Assembly (NCBI GenBank): GCA_963832785.1
Contig: CAWHVF010000005.1
Location: 2,666,001-2,730,000 of the forward strand
Origin: CAWBRT01 sp963832785
GTDB lineage: Bacteria > Acidobacteriota > Terriglobia > Terriglobales > Acidobacteriaceae
Length of the DNA: 64,000 bases
Reading direction: 5' to 3'
Positions 44,887 through 53,863 of the stretch are shown here, in pieces. The number at the start of each line of letters is the position of its first letter. Within the stretch, counting starts at the first letter, position 1. The notes beneath the pieces are model-generated. The model saw nothing but the letters and a program-made list of their open reading frames with translations, searched no databases and was not told the origin of the DNA. The position numbers and the translations under genes are program-made.

Positions 44887-45972
44887 ATGAGAACTGGAAT
44901 CATCGGCCTGCCGCAGGTGGGCAAAACTTCGTTATTCAAAATCCTGACCAGGTCGGAGGCGGCGGCGCACGCCCGCGTGAACCCGCGCGAGGCGCATATA
45001 GGCGTGGCTACGGTTCCCGATGACCGCCTCGACCGGCTCGCCAAGCTTTACAACCCGCGCAAGCTGGTGCACGCCCACGTGGAATACGCCGACGTGGCCG
45101 CCATCGGGCAGGAGGCACTGAAAGAGACCACTTTCCTGACGAACCTGCGCACGGTGGACGCCCTGGCTCACGTCGTCCGCGCCTTTGCGGACCCTGCCAT
45201 CCCGCACGCCGGCGAGATCGACCCGCTGCGCGACATCAAGAACGTCGACTTCGACCTCATCGTCAGCGACCTGGGGCAGGTGGAAGCCCGCCTCGAACGC
45301 ATGCAGAAGGACCTGAAGAAGAAAAAAAGCCCCGAGCTGGAACACGAAAACGAGCTGCTCCTCCGGGCCAAGGCCCACCTGGAAAGCGAGCGCCCGCTGC
45401 GCGAGATGGAGATGGGCAGGGAGGAAAAGAAAATTTTCCGGGGATTCGGGTTCCTCAGCGAGAAGCCCATTCTCTACGTGCTCAACATCGGCGAAAGCTC
45501 GCAGCTCGGCGCAGACCTGGAGAGCGCCGTCGACAAGTACAAGGCGCGCGAGATGGCTTCGCGCCCGAACGCCGGCGCCACCGCCATCTGCGGCAAAGTC
45601 GAGGCGGAGTTGGCGGAGATGAGCAACGAGGAGGCCGCCGAGTTTCTTTCCAGCTACGGCCTGGCCGAGAGCGGGCTGAGCCGTTTGATTCGCACCAGCT
45701 ACCAATTGCTCGGGCTGATTTCCTTTTTCACCGTGGGCGAAGACGAATGCCGCGCCTGGACCATCGAGAAGAACACGCGCGCGATGAATGCCGCCGGAGC
45801 CATCCACACCGACCTGGAGAAGCACTTCATCCGCGCCGAGGTCATCCGCTGGGACGCCCTGCTGGAACTGGGCTCGGAAGCGGCCGCGCGCGCTGCCGGC
45901 AAACTGCGGCTGGAAGGCAAGGACTACATCGTCCAGGACGGTGACGTGGTGCACATCAGGCACAGCGGGTAG
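44887..45972 (+). CDS. ychF: YchF-family P-loop ATPase/GTPase
   Basis: A 361-residue, Obg-related translation-associated P-loop protein; family members prefer ATP and bind ribosomes. The G1 motif is GLPQVGKTS with K13, one change (Gln for Asn) from the usual GLPNVGKS. VEYADVAAIG, then a coiled coil (about 125-165), NIGE (the atypical G4) and the C-terminal TGS domain (ISFFTVGEDECRAWTIEK, ADVIRWD-like AEVIRWDALL) complete the family. Three clustered ATGs (44878, 44881, 44887) allow slightly longer products; I used the one next to the conserved start. Confidence 0.92.
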   Translation: MRTGIIGLPQVGKTSLFKILTRSEAAAHARVNPREAHIGVATVPDDRLDRLAKLYNPRKLVHAHVEYADVAAIGQEALKETTFLTNLRTVDALAHVVRAFADPAIPHAGEIDPLRDIKNVDFDLIVSDLGQVEARLERMQKDLKKKKSPELEHENELLLRAKAHLESERPLREMEMGREEKKIFRGFGFLSEKPILYVLNIGESSQLGADLESAVDKYKAREMASRPNAGATAICGKVEAELAEMSNEEAAEFLSSYGLAESGLSRLIRTSYQLLGLISFFTVGEDECRAWTIEKNTRAMNAAGAIHTDLEKHFIRAEVIRWDALLELGSEAAARAAGKLRLEGKDYIVQDGDVVHIRHSG

Positions 45973-46059
45973 TTGTTATTCGTTGTTACCGAATCTCCGG
46001 TTGGCAGCTATTGAGCTTTAGGAAATAATACTTGTATCCGCTACGAGGGCGTGAATGCC

Positions 46060-46809
46060 ATGAAGATGGAAATTGTCTTCCAGGGATTTCCGGGCAAGCT
46101 GGCCAGAGGCTACATGGGCTGGAGCTCGGTGGTGTACGTCGAGACTGCCGGCGTCAAGATTCTCTTTGATACCGGGGGGCCGGGCAAACGCAGCGATCTG
46201 CGGGCTCGTCTGCAGGAGTGCGGCATCAGGCCGGAAGAGATCGACATCCTGGTTCTGAGCCACTTCCATGATGATCACGTCTACAACTGGGACTATTTCC
46301 CCAAGGCCAGGATTCTGCTTCATCGTGAGGAATCGAAATGGGTCCTGAGTGACCCGGATTTCTTCGCCATCCCGAAATTCCTCTACCCGGTCATGCTGAA
46401 CAGCGGCCGGCTGGAGCTGATCGAGAAGGATATGGAGATCGCGCCCGGCGTGCAGACCTTGTTCACCCCGGGGCACACTCCCGGGTGCATGTCACTGGTC
46501 CTGCGTGATAAGGACATGCCCGTCACCGTGCTGGCTGGAGATGCGGTAAAGAACCTTGCCGAACTGGCTACCGGCAAGGTGGCTTTGAGCTGGAACAATG
46601 ACCGCAGCGCGCAGTCGATTGTCAAGATTCGCAGCCTGGCGCAGGTCGTGGTCGCCGGCCATGACCGGCTCTTGCAGGTTTGCCCGGACAAAATTTCAGC
46701 CGTCGGCACTGCTTACGAAAAGATAGTCATACCGCCAGGGGTGGCCGAGCGCGACCAGCCCAAGTACCTGGAGCTCAAAATAGAGGCCAGCTCACTCCCC
46801 ATAAGTTGA
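46060..46809 (+). CDS. MBL-fold metallohydrolase
   Basis: 249 aa, cytoplasmic. It has the metallo-beta-lactamase metal motif HFHDDH (H68, H70, D72, H73), then GHTPGCMSL and LAGDAVKN, with AGHD near the end, giving the full binuclear site. The nearest-looking group is the AHL-lactonase/N-acyl-hydrolase type, but substrate cannot be read. GAGGG lies 10 bases before the ATG at 46060; a GTG at 46051 is in frame. It is followed by a tautomerase and a DapA-like aldolase gene on the same strand, which could form a catabolic set. Confidence 0.88.
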   Translation: MKMEIVFQGFPGKLARGYMGWSSVVYVETAGVKILFDTGGPGKRSDLRARLQECGIRPEEIDILVLSHFHDDHVYNWDYFPKARILLHREESKWVLSDPDFFAIPKFLYPVMLNSGRLELIEKDMEIAPGVQTLFTPGHTPGCMSLVLRDKDMPVTVLAGDAVKNLAELATGKVALSWNNDRSAQSIVKIRSLAQVVVAGHDRLLQVCPDKISAVGTAYEKIVIPPGVAERDQPKYLELKIEASSLPIS

Positions 46810-46903
46810 GCGCAGGCGAGAAGCTCAGGTTGTTGCTAAGGAGTTGTTGCATACTCGTAGTTCAACAAAACGCCGTACCAGAGGTTTACAAAAGGAGAAC
46901 CAC

Positions 46904-47116
46904 ATGCCATTCGTACAAATAGAGATGCTTGAGGGCCGCACGGTCGAGCAGAAACGCAAGATGGTGAAAGGCATTACGGAGGCGATCTCCACGTCGCTGT
47001 CGGTTCCGGAAACCGCAGTCACCATTATCATCAGAGATATGCCTAAGACGAACCTGGCCAAGGCCGGCAAACTGCGTTGCGACGAAGTTGCCGAGCCTCA
47101 GCTCGCCCGCAAGTGA
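46904..47116 (+). CDS. 4-oxalocrotonate tautomerase-like protein
   Basis: 70 aa with the tautomerase start MPFVQIEMLEGRTVEQKRKM: after Met removal Pro becomes the N-terminal catalytic base. The rest follows the family (VKGITEAISTSLSVPETAVTIII, then DMPKTNLAKAG). AAAAGGAGA 6 bases before the ATG fixes the start, 60 bases inside a longer open frame. The size fits the hexameric 4-OT subunit. It lies between MBL-hydrolase and DapA-family genes, which fits breakdown of a keto acid, but the substrate is unknown. Confidence 0.93.
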   Translation: MPFVQIEMLEGRTVEQKRKMVKGITEAISTSLSVPETAVTIIIRDMPKTNLAKAGKLRCDEVAEPQLARK

Positions 47117-47285
47117 ACTCCGCTTAACCGGGCCGCATTGTATATAGTGATAGGACAGGCCGCCGTGGCTTCTTGGCGGCCTCGCCGCCGCTGACGGTTG
47201 GCGCTACTTAATGCCATAGCATTACGCTGCGTCCGGCGCTATGGCCGGCAGGTGTTCAAGTAACTGAAGGGAAGAGGTAAACAGT

Positions 47286-48185
47286 ATGGAATTAAAAGGT
47301 GTTTATCCGGCAATGGTAACTCCGCTTACGCCGGACGAAAACGTAGACAAGGCCGGCATGCGCAAGGTGGTGCGCTTCTGCCTGGAGGCAGGCGTACACG
47401 GCGTGGTGGCGCTGGGAAGCACGGGCGAGTTTCCGGCAATGACCGACGCTATGCGCCAGGATGCCATTGAAACGGTGCTGGACGAGGTAAACGGAAAAGT
47501 TCCGGTGCTGATCGGCTGCGGCGATACGTCCACCAAAAAGACAATTCAGCAGGTACGGGTGGCCTCGCAAACCAAAGCCGATGGCGTGCTGGTGGCGCTG
47601 CCCTATTATTTCCCGCTGGATCAGGGCGGGGTGTTGCGGCACTTCCAGATGGTGGCCGATGCATCCACCAAGCCGATGGTCGTCTACAACTTTCCCCAGA
47701 TGACCAAGATTCCGATCGCGCCCGATACCTTGGCCAAGCTATCTGCCCATCCGAACATCGTAGGCGTGAAAGACAGCGCCAACGACTTTCTCAATCTGCA
47801 GCGTTTTCTCGACGTAACCGGCCCCCGCTTCGCGGTTATGTCCGGCAGCCCCGCCTTCGGCCTCTCGGGCTACCAGCTAGGCACCAAGGGCGGCATTTAC
47901 GCCGGCGCCAGCCTGGTTCCTAAGCTCTGCGCCGATGTCTACGAAGCCTGGCTTCGGGGCGACATGAAGAACGCGGTTGCTCTGCAGCAAAAAGCTTCAC
48001 GCATTCCGCTTATGGCACAATTCGGCAGCAATCCTGCGGTAATTAAATTTGTGCTCAGTGTTATGGGAATCTGTGGTCCAACCGCCGCGGCTCCTCTGGC
48101 CTTGAACCCGGGCCAGGAGGAGAAGATCTTCGCCTGGATGCGCACGCTGGGGGTTGAGGTAGGCGAGAAGGCCGCGAAAGCATAA
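47286..48185 (+). CDS. DapA/NanA-family aldolase
   Basis: A class I aldolase or synthase of the dihydrodipicolinate synthase superfamily, 299 aa. The Schiff-base lysine is K162 (IVGVKDSAND), the catalytic Tyr is Y134 (VVYNFP), and GSTGEFPAMT is the carboxylate-binding loop in place of the GTTGE of true DapA. That change, and the neighbours, point to a keto-acid lyase or dehydratase instead of lysine synthesis. AAGGGAAGAGG lies upstream of the ATG. A family B-type hairpin follows at 48294-48323. Confidence 0.9.
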   Translation: MELKGVYPAMVTPLTPDENVDKAGMRKVVRFCLEAGVHGVVALGSTGEFPAMTDAMRQDAIETVLDEVNGKVPVLIGCGDTSTKKTIQQVRVASQTKADGVLVALPYYFPLDQGGVLRHFQMVADASTKPMVVYNFPQMTKIPIAPDTLAKLSAHPNIVGVKDSANDFLNLQRFLDVTGPRFAVMSGSPAFGLSGYQLGTKGGIYAGASLVPKLCADVYEAWLRGDMKNAVALQQKASRIPLMAQFGSNPAVIKFVLSVMGICGPTAAAPLALNPGQEEKIFAWMRTLGVEVGEKAAKA

Positions 48186-48293
48186 GACGCGTCTTCTGAA
48201 ACTCCCGTCGTCATATTGACGGCCGGGGAACAACCATCTAATCTCCAAGTTACCAGCAAGCGCCATCTTAGTGCTTGTCGGCCTGGAAAGGTA

Positions 48294-48323
48294 CCCCAGC
48301 AGGTCTGAACGGACTTGCTGGGG
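48294..48323 (+). terminator. Hairpin after the DapA-family gene
   Basis: CCCCAGCAGGTC, loop TGAAC, GGACTTGCTGGGG, 108 bases after the stop. The arms resemble the family B palindrome. It may act as a terminator; there is no T tract. Confidence 0.5.
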
Positions 48324-48521
48324 ATAGATAAAGCATAATGCCTTGGCTTGCGCTTACTCTTCCTGCGCCAGCCAATAAATTACAGTCTGGAAGTCCCGGC
48401 CCGGTTTTGCGCAGCGCCCCTGTTCCACAGTAGAATCTCTTTGTTTATCTTTGTTGGTTCCGGAACCATAGGTGGGTTTAGCTTGCAGCATAGCTAGCGC
48501 CGATTCTCAAAAGGAGACCGA

Positions 48522-48764
48522 ATGGATACAAGAAGCATTCTTTCCCAACTTCGCGTCGAGCGCGACCGCATTAACCAGGCGATCGCCGCGCTGCAAACTC
48601 TGGATGGCACGGCGGGTGGAGTTCGTCGTCGCGGCGCCGGTGCGCCCGCCAAGCAGGCAGCGCCTGTCGTCAGGCGTCGCCGCCGCATGAGCGCCGCCGC
48701 CCGCAAGCGCTTGTCGGAGATGATGAAGAAGCGCTGGGCTGCAAGAAAGAGGGCTAAAGGCTAG
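48522..48764 (+). CDS. Small very basic protein, possibly nucleic-acid binding
   Basis: 80 aa. An N-terminal helix (RSILSQLRVERDRINQAIAAL) is joined by an Ala/Gly/Arg linker to a basic tail (RRRRRMSAAARKRLSEMMKK, then RWAARKRAKG). The SAAARKRLSEMMKKRW part resembles short motifs in histone-like and NUMOD3-type DNA-binding segments. AAAAGGAGACC before the ATG is a strong Shine-Dalgarno. It stands alone between gene-poor stretches. I associate proteins of this kind with Acidobacteriota; the function is not known and DNA binding is inferred from charge only. Confidence 0.75.
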   Translation: MDTRSILSQLRVERDRINQAIAALQTLDGTAGGVRRRGAGAPAKQAAPVVRRRRRMSAAARKRLSEMMKKRWAARKRAKG

Positions 48765-49322
48765 TAGGCTTTCGAATCACCGGGAAAGAGGTTTGGACGG
48801 CGCGGCAGGCTGCCCCAAAGTTATAGCGGCCAGGTTTCGTCCGTCCCCGGCGAGTAGCTTCAGTATCTTCCACCGAAGAGGCTCAAGCGGCTCGCTCCAG
48901 GGGAGCGAAGTGTAAAGCTACGGCAATTGTCGTTAGCTGCACTGGCCAGATATGAAGGGTGTTCCAGCAGGGTTATCACGTTACCGCCGTAACTTGCACG
49001 GCAGCTTAGCCGGGACTATGTTGTGCTTGGGTACGAACAGCCTATCCGGTAGTCAAGCCGATATCTGTTGGGGGGAGGGTAGCGGCTTGCAACGGTCTTT
49101 CCGAAAAGATCTCGCCTTTAGCTGCAGTCTCCACCAACCTATCCCCCCTACTCCTTCCTGCCTCGAACCTGTAATGATTTTCGGCCAACCCAGGGCGCTT
49201 TAGGCTTCGCTCTAACCACATCACACTCGCAGGTGTCATCCTGAGCAAAACCAGGAACCTGCCGTTTCTCTGGCTAAAGCAGTTTAGGAATTAGTGTGGC
49301 CGGACAAGCGTATCTGTTTGAG
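48765..49322. other. Left part of a 1.3-kb gene-free stretch
   Basis: The gap 48765-50081 has no convincing gene on either strand. This left part holds one degenerate family C unit (GTCATCCTGAGC at 49234). Nothing else is recognised; it could hide a non-coding RNA. Confidence 0.4.
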
Positions 49323-49512
49323 CTGTCATGCTGAGAGGAGCCGGCCAGCAAACGCTGCGGTTGCGTTTGTTGGGGTGGCGGAACGAAGCATCCCCGCACT
49401 GCCGGGAGGAAACCGGAGCTGAAGATTTCTTATAGAAAAGCTGAACCGAACGTGTTGGGGCGGTTCCAGGGGATGCTTCGCGCCTCCTGGCGGAGGTGCT
49501 CAGCATGACACC
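49323..49512. repeat. 190-bp element with nested inverted repeats
   Basis: The ends are GTCATGCTGAG and CTCAGCATGAC. Inside, CGAAGCATCCCC (about 49383) pairs with GGGGATGCTTCG (about 49470). A family B palindrome occupies 49344-49377. The right part (GGATGCTTCG, CTCCTGGCGGAG, CTCAGCATGACA) recurs at 59709-59748. Confidence 0.7.
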
Positions 49513-50081
49513 CAAATAATTCACGACTACACCAAAACCTAATTAGCTCTAAAGAGCAGACCCTTGGGCTCCACTCGCGCTCCGTGTCAGGATGAGTTTG
49601 GCGGGTGCGGCAAAGAGCTTGTCATAAGGATTCACCCGTTAACGCAGATGCCTGATTGCCAGATCGAATTAGAACCAAAAAATGTCATCCGGAGTTCCCC
49701 CAACCTGCGGGCGGCCGATATCTGTTGCACCTGAACCGCGCCTTATTGTTTCACTGCCGGCTTTGCGCTGCCGTAGATAGAAGTCTCCGGGGTAAACAGT
49801 TGCAAACGCCCGGTATTTATTACCTCAGTAATCTTGCGGGGGCTCTCTAGTTGCTTACTATTGCATACTGCCCGTGGCATTGCCTTCTGGAGCGAAAGGC
49901 CTGACTGGTAGTTATAACAGATGGCAGGCTCCGCAGGGCGGCGGGACGACGACAATGATGGTAACGGTGTGCCAGGAAGCTTCGCATATGTGTACAGGTA
50001 TATGCCGGCCGCGCACCGGGTAGCCAGGTGCAGGCGGTAAAGGACAGGCAAAGGGGGCGGCTCGAAGCCGCCGAGAGAACA
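49513..50081. other. Right part of the 1.3-kb gene-free stretch
   Basis: About 570 bases upstream of the histidine kinase gene with no recognised gene or repeat. The kinase promoter must lie here. Confidence 0.4.
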
Positions 50082-52922
50082 ATGACGGAGAACAACAAAG
50101 CAGTTCTTACTTCATGGTCTATCCGGAAGAAGTTACTGCTTTTGTTGCTGCTCATCTTCCTGCCCGCCTTCGGCATCATTCTGGCCTCAGGGTTGAAGCA
50201 GCGCCGCGATGAGATAGACAAGGCGAAAAACAACGCCTTGCTTCTGGGTCAGAGCCTAGCCGCGCAGCAGGAGCAGATTGCCAATTCGACCAAGGTCCTG
50301 CTTCGCGCCCTGGAGCAATTACCCGCACTGCAGCATCGCGACGCTGAAGCCTGCAACAAGATATTCACGGAATTGAATCAGCTTTTTCCGCTTCACACCT
50401 CGGTACTGGCTGCCACCACGCCGGATGGGAACGTGTTTGCCGCTTCCAAGCCGTTCATGCCCGGCATGGTGAACCTCTCGGACCGCAAGTATTTACGGGA
50501 GGCGATCGCGAACCGCGATTTTTCCGTCGGCGAATACATGACCGGAAGGCTCAGCGGGCGCCAATCGCTCAACTATGCCTACCCCGTGCATGATGCCACC
50601 CGCAACCTCATCGCCGTCACCATCGCGGGCTTCGACCTGAGCGAGTATGCCCGGCTGGTATCGCAAGTCAAGGTGCCGGCGGGATACTCCGTAACCATTG
50701 CGGACTGGAAAGGCATCCGCCTGTTCCGGTCTCCCGAAGACGGCGCCGCGGCCGTGGGTGCGCCACTAACAGAAGCGTCGATGAAGTTGATTTCCGGCGG
50801 CGCGGAGGAAGGATTTTTCGAGGAGCGGAGCGGCGACGGTCAGGACCGCATTTATGCCTTCCGCAAGGTGCGTCTGGCGGAGAACTCGCAGCCCTACATG
50901 TACATCCTGGTCGGTGCCCCCAAGAGCCAGATCCTGGGCCAGGCCAACGTGCAGGTGCTCGCCAACCTTTTCATGCTCGGCGTTGCCGCGCTGGCGGCCA
51001 TGTGCCTGGCATGGGCTTTCGGCGAGTACGTTTTCCTGAACCCTATCAGGCGCCTGCTGCGGGCAACCCAGCAGTTGGGCAAAGGCGAGATGAACATCCA
51101 CACCGAGCTGCGCCACTCCTCCGATGAGCTGGGCCAGTTGGCCAAGTCGTTTGACGGCATGGCGGCATTGCTGGAGATGAGGAACAGCGAACGGCAGAGG
51201 GCGGAGGACGCCCTGAGCCAGGCCAACGCCGAACTCGAGCTGCGGGTGCGAGAACGCACGGCGGAGCTCTCCGCGCTCAACCAGGCGCTGACGCTGGAAG
51301 TCGCCGAACGCAAGCACGCCGAACAGCAATTGACCGAGAGCAGAAGGCGGCTGCAGGCCGCGATGGACGCCGCCCAACTGGGCGTCTGGGCGCGCGCCCT
51401 GGCCACCGGCGAGCTGGTTTGCGATGAGCGCGCCAGGACCATCATCGGGGCCGAAGCGGAGGCCGGCATTACCTATGAGGAGTTGTTGAGCCGGGTGGCG
51501 GAAGATCGCGATTCGTTCCGCGATCTGTTCGAGGGGCGTTGCGAGGAACAGGCCGGCAACATCAACGTCGAGTACCGCATTCAGTCGCCGGGCCGCGGTA
51601 CCCGCTGGGTCCATTTGTGCGGAAGCGTTATGCGCGACAGCTCGGGCACGCCGCAGCGCGTCACCGGCATCGTCATGGACATCACCGCGCGCAAACGGGC
51701 GGAGCAGGAGATGCGTTCGCTGGAGGAACAGTTCCGCCATTCGCAGAAGATGGAGGCCGTGGGCCGGCTGGCCGGCGGCATCGCCCACGATTTCAATAAT
51801 CTGCTGCAAGTTATCAACGGGCATTCCGAACTTATCGCCGACGCCGCCGGCCCGGACAGCCCGGTGGCCCGCCAGGCAAATGCTATTCACCAGGCAGGAC
51901 TACGGGCCGCCCAACTTACCAGCCACCTGCTGGCCTTCAGCCGCCACCAGGTTGCCGAGACGAAAATCTTCGAAATCGACCAGGCAGTCTCCGGCTTCGA
52001 GAAGATCGTGCGCCGCGTGATCCCCGAAGACATCGAGCTGCGAACCAGGCTCAAGGCCGGCCAGGCATGCGCGAAGATCGCCCCCGTCCAACTGGAACAG
52101 GTGATCATGAACCTGGTGGTCAACGCGCGGGACGCCATGGCGGCAGGCGGCCGGCTTACGATTGCGACCAGTTGCGAAAAACTCGACGGCACGGCGTCCA
52201 GGAAAGGCGGCGGCCTGACGCCCGGCGACTATGTGGTTCTCAGCGTCACCGATTCGGGCCATGGCATCGAGCTGGCCTTGCGCGACCGCGTCTTCGAGCC
52301 GTTTTTCACCACCAAGCCGCTGGGCAAGGGAACCGGCCTGGGCCTGTCCACCGTGTACGGCATATTGCGGCAGAGCGGAGGCGGAGTTCATGTCCGCAGC
52401 AAGCCGGAAAAAGGGTCGATGTTCAAGGTCTATCTTCCGCTATGCGGCGAAGCGGTTCGGGAAAAAGTCCAGGCTCCTCTGGCCCCGCCGCCTGCCGGCC
52501 TGGAGACCGTGCTCCTGGCCGAAGACGAGGGCGCCGTGCGCACCCTGCTGCACGAACATCTGCAGGAGCTCGGCTACCGCGTCCTGGAGGCAGCCAACGG
52601 CATGCAGGCGCTGGAAATCGCCCGGCAGCACATTAACCAGATCGATATCGTGGTGACCGATGTCGTAATGCCGAAGATGGGAGGGCGCGAACTGTCCGCC
52701 CAGTTGCGGCTGCTGCGGCCGGAGATCAAGATCGTGCTGATGACAGGTTACACGGAGGCCACGGTATGCGACGAGCTTCGCGCCGCCGGGCTGGAATTGC
52801 TCGCCAAACCGTTTTCACGCCGCGCCCTGGCCGGCAAACTCCGCGAGATGCTGGATTCCCACCAGCCGGCACGGCCGGCGGCGGCAGAGACGCTTCCGAT
52901 TAGCGAAAATCGAATAGTCTAG
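50082..52922 (+). CDS. Hybrid sensor histidine kinase with extracytoplasmic sensor
   Basis: 946 aa. Order of parts: membrane helix (about 16-36); periplasmic sensor with a Cache-like pattern (about 40-288; LSDRKYLREAIANRDFSVGEY); second helix (about 289-312); HAMP (about 313-365); a coiled coil rich in Glu/Ala/Arg (to about 425); a PAS domain (about 430-550); HisKA with H569 in GGIAHDFNN; HATPase (VVNARDAM, VTDSGHGI, GKGTGLGLSTVYG); and a receiver domain with D860 (IVVTDVVMPKMGG) and K913-type LLAKPFS. The kinase/receiver type with HDFNN and a C-terminal receiver is common in soil bacteria; the output partner is unknown. The ATG at 50082 was preferred over a GTG at 50028. Confidence 0.93.
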   Translation: MTENNKAVLTSWSIRKKLLLLLLLIFLPAFGIILASGLKQRRDEIDKAKNNALLLGQSLAAQQEQIANSTKVLLRALEQLPALQHRDAEACNKIFTELNQLFPLHTSVLAATTPDGNVFAASKPFMPGMVNLSDRKYLREAIANRDFSVGEYMTGRLSGRQSLNYAYPVHDATRNLIAVTIAGFDLSEYARLVSQVKVPAGYSVTIADWKGIRLFRSPEDGAAAVGAPLTEASMKLISGGAEEGFFEERSGDGQDRIYAFRKVRLAENSQPYMYILVGAPKSQILGQANVQVLANLFMLGVAALAAMCLAWAFGEYVFLNPIRRLLRATQQLGKGEMNIHTELRHSSDELGQLAKSFDGMAALLEMRNSERQRAEDALSQANAELELRVRERTAELSALNQALTLEVAERKHAEQQLTESRRRLQAAMDAAQLGVWARALATGELVCDERARTIIGAEAEAGITYEELLSRVAEDRDSFRDLFEGRCEEQAGNINVEYRIQSPGRGTRWVHLCGSVMRDSSGTPQRVTGIVMDITARKRAEQEMRSLEEQFRHSQKMEAVGRLAGGIAHDFNNLLQVINGHSELIADAAGPDSPVARQANAIHQAGLRAAQLTSHLLAFSRHQVAETKIFEIDQAVSGFEKIVRRVIPEDIELRTRLKAGQACAKIAPVQLEQVIMNLVVNARDAMAAGGRLTIATSCEKLDGTASRKGGGLTPGDYVVLSVTDSGHGIELALRDRVFEPFFTTKPLGKGTGLGLSTVYGILRQSGGGVHVRSKPEKGSMFKVYLPLCGEAVREKVQAPLAPPPAGLETVLLAEDEGAVRTLLHEHLQELGYRVLEAANGMQALEIARQHINQIDIVVTDVVMPKMGGRELSAQLRLLRPEIKIVLMTGYTEATVCDELRAAGLELLAKPFSRRALAGKLREMLDSHQPARPAAAETLPISENRIV

Positions 52923-53086
52923 ACGCCGTAACGCTTCCATAGCCGGAACCAGGGATTGGCGGCATAGGTTTCGTCGTGTTTCCGGTTCGCGGCCTTCCAA
53001 TCCGCCATCTGGAGCTTTCTTGGGTCAGGCAGGGACAGCATTTGCTCCAGCAGCTCTATTTCGGCGATGATCCTCTCGACATCCAT
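52919..53086 (-). CDS. 55-residue protein, hypothetical
   Basis: A short gene on the minus strand from the ATG at 53084-53086 to the TAG at 52919-52921. The product starts MDVERIIAEIELLEQML, has SLPDPRKLQMADWKAANRKH in the middle and ends DETYAANPWFRLWKRYGV. Its balanced composition, amphipathic first helix and aromatic C-terminus look like a real protein. I believe similar short proteins occur in other Acidobacteriota, but I cannot name a family. Its stop codon overlaps that of the histidine kinase by three bases (CTAG read both ways), so the two genes converge end to end. Confidence 0.62.
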   Translation of the reverse strand: MDVERIIAEIELLEQMLSLPDPRKLQMADWKAANRKHDETYAANPWFRLWKRYGV

Positions 53087-53239
53087 GGTCTTCGAATACA
53101 GATGCCGGACCGTTAGGGCCGGATTCCTCCACCCCGACAGCGGCCAAGCCGGCCCTAGTCATGGATAGGCATTGACTTAGGCCTAGACCCCAGCCGGCCG
53201 GAGCCGGTTGCGTTAAACTGTTATGCCGGGAGGCTCGCC

Positions 53240-53863
53240 ATGAGCAAGCACGCAGGCCTCGGGGCCGTTCTTGTAGGCGCCGCCTTGCTGGCCTCATTCA
53301 CCTTCGTGGGCGACTCCGCGCCGGCAAACGCAAAAACCGCCTCTGCCGGGCGCCCCGCATCAGTCAAGGCCCCTGACCCCAGTTCACAAGGAGGTCATAC
53401 CATGCCATTTGCCTTGAAGACAACAGCATTCCAGGAGGGCGGTTCAATTCCCAAGAAGTTTACCTGTGATGGCGCCGATGTTTCTCCGGCCCTGAGCTGG
53501 CAGGATGCTCCGGCGGGAACGCAGTCATTCGCTCTGATTGCCGATGACCCTGACGCGCCGGTGGGCACCTGGACACATTGGACCATCTGGAACATACCGG
53601 CCAAGACGTCGGCCTTGCCGGAGGCTGTGCCCAAGACGGAGGAGTCCACCGACGGCACGCGTCAAGGCCGGAACGACTTCAAGCGAATCGGCTACGGCGG
53701 CCCGTGTCCGCCTCCGGGCAAGCCGCATCGCTACTTCTTTAAGCTGTACGCTCTTGGGGCCAGGCTCGACGTGTCCGCTGGCGCCGGCAGGAACGAGCTG
53801 GAACGCGCCATGAAAGGGCGCATCCTGTCACAGGCGGAGATCATGGGCAAGTACGGGCGTTGA
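53240..53863 (+). CDS. YbhB/YbcL family (PEBP-like) protein, exported form
   Basis: A phosphatidylethanolamine-binding/Raf-kinase-inhibitor-like protein. From the ATG at 53240 (GGGAGG upstream) it has a signal-like N-terminus (LGAVLVGAALLASFTFVGDSAPANA) and a linker, then the PEBP domain. The domain shows IPKKFTCDGADVSPALSW, FALIADDPDAPVGTWTHW, NIPAKTSALPEAV and GYGGPCPPPGKPHRYFFKLYAL. A second ATG at 53402, preceded by AAGGAGGT, begins the bare 153-residue cytoplasmic form MPFALKTTAFQEGG. Both starts have good Shine-Dalgarno sites. Bacterial members have no settled role; ligand binding is inferred from the fold. Confidence 0.9.
   Translation: MSKHAGLGAVLVGAALLASFTFVGDSAPANAKTASAGRPASVKAPDPSSQGGHTMPFALKTTAFQEGGSIPKKFTCDGADVSPALSWQDAPAGTQSFALIADDPDAPVGTWTHWTIWNIPAKTSALPEAVPKTEESTDGTRQGRNDFKRIGYGGPCPPPGKPHRYFFKLYALGARLDVSAGAGRNELERAMKGRILSQAEIMGKYGR

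Noticed and set aside
48952..49203. Possible gene in the 1.3-kb gap
   Set aside because: Short open frame with no Shine-Dalgarno, no recognisable sequence and poor composition.
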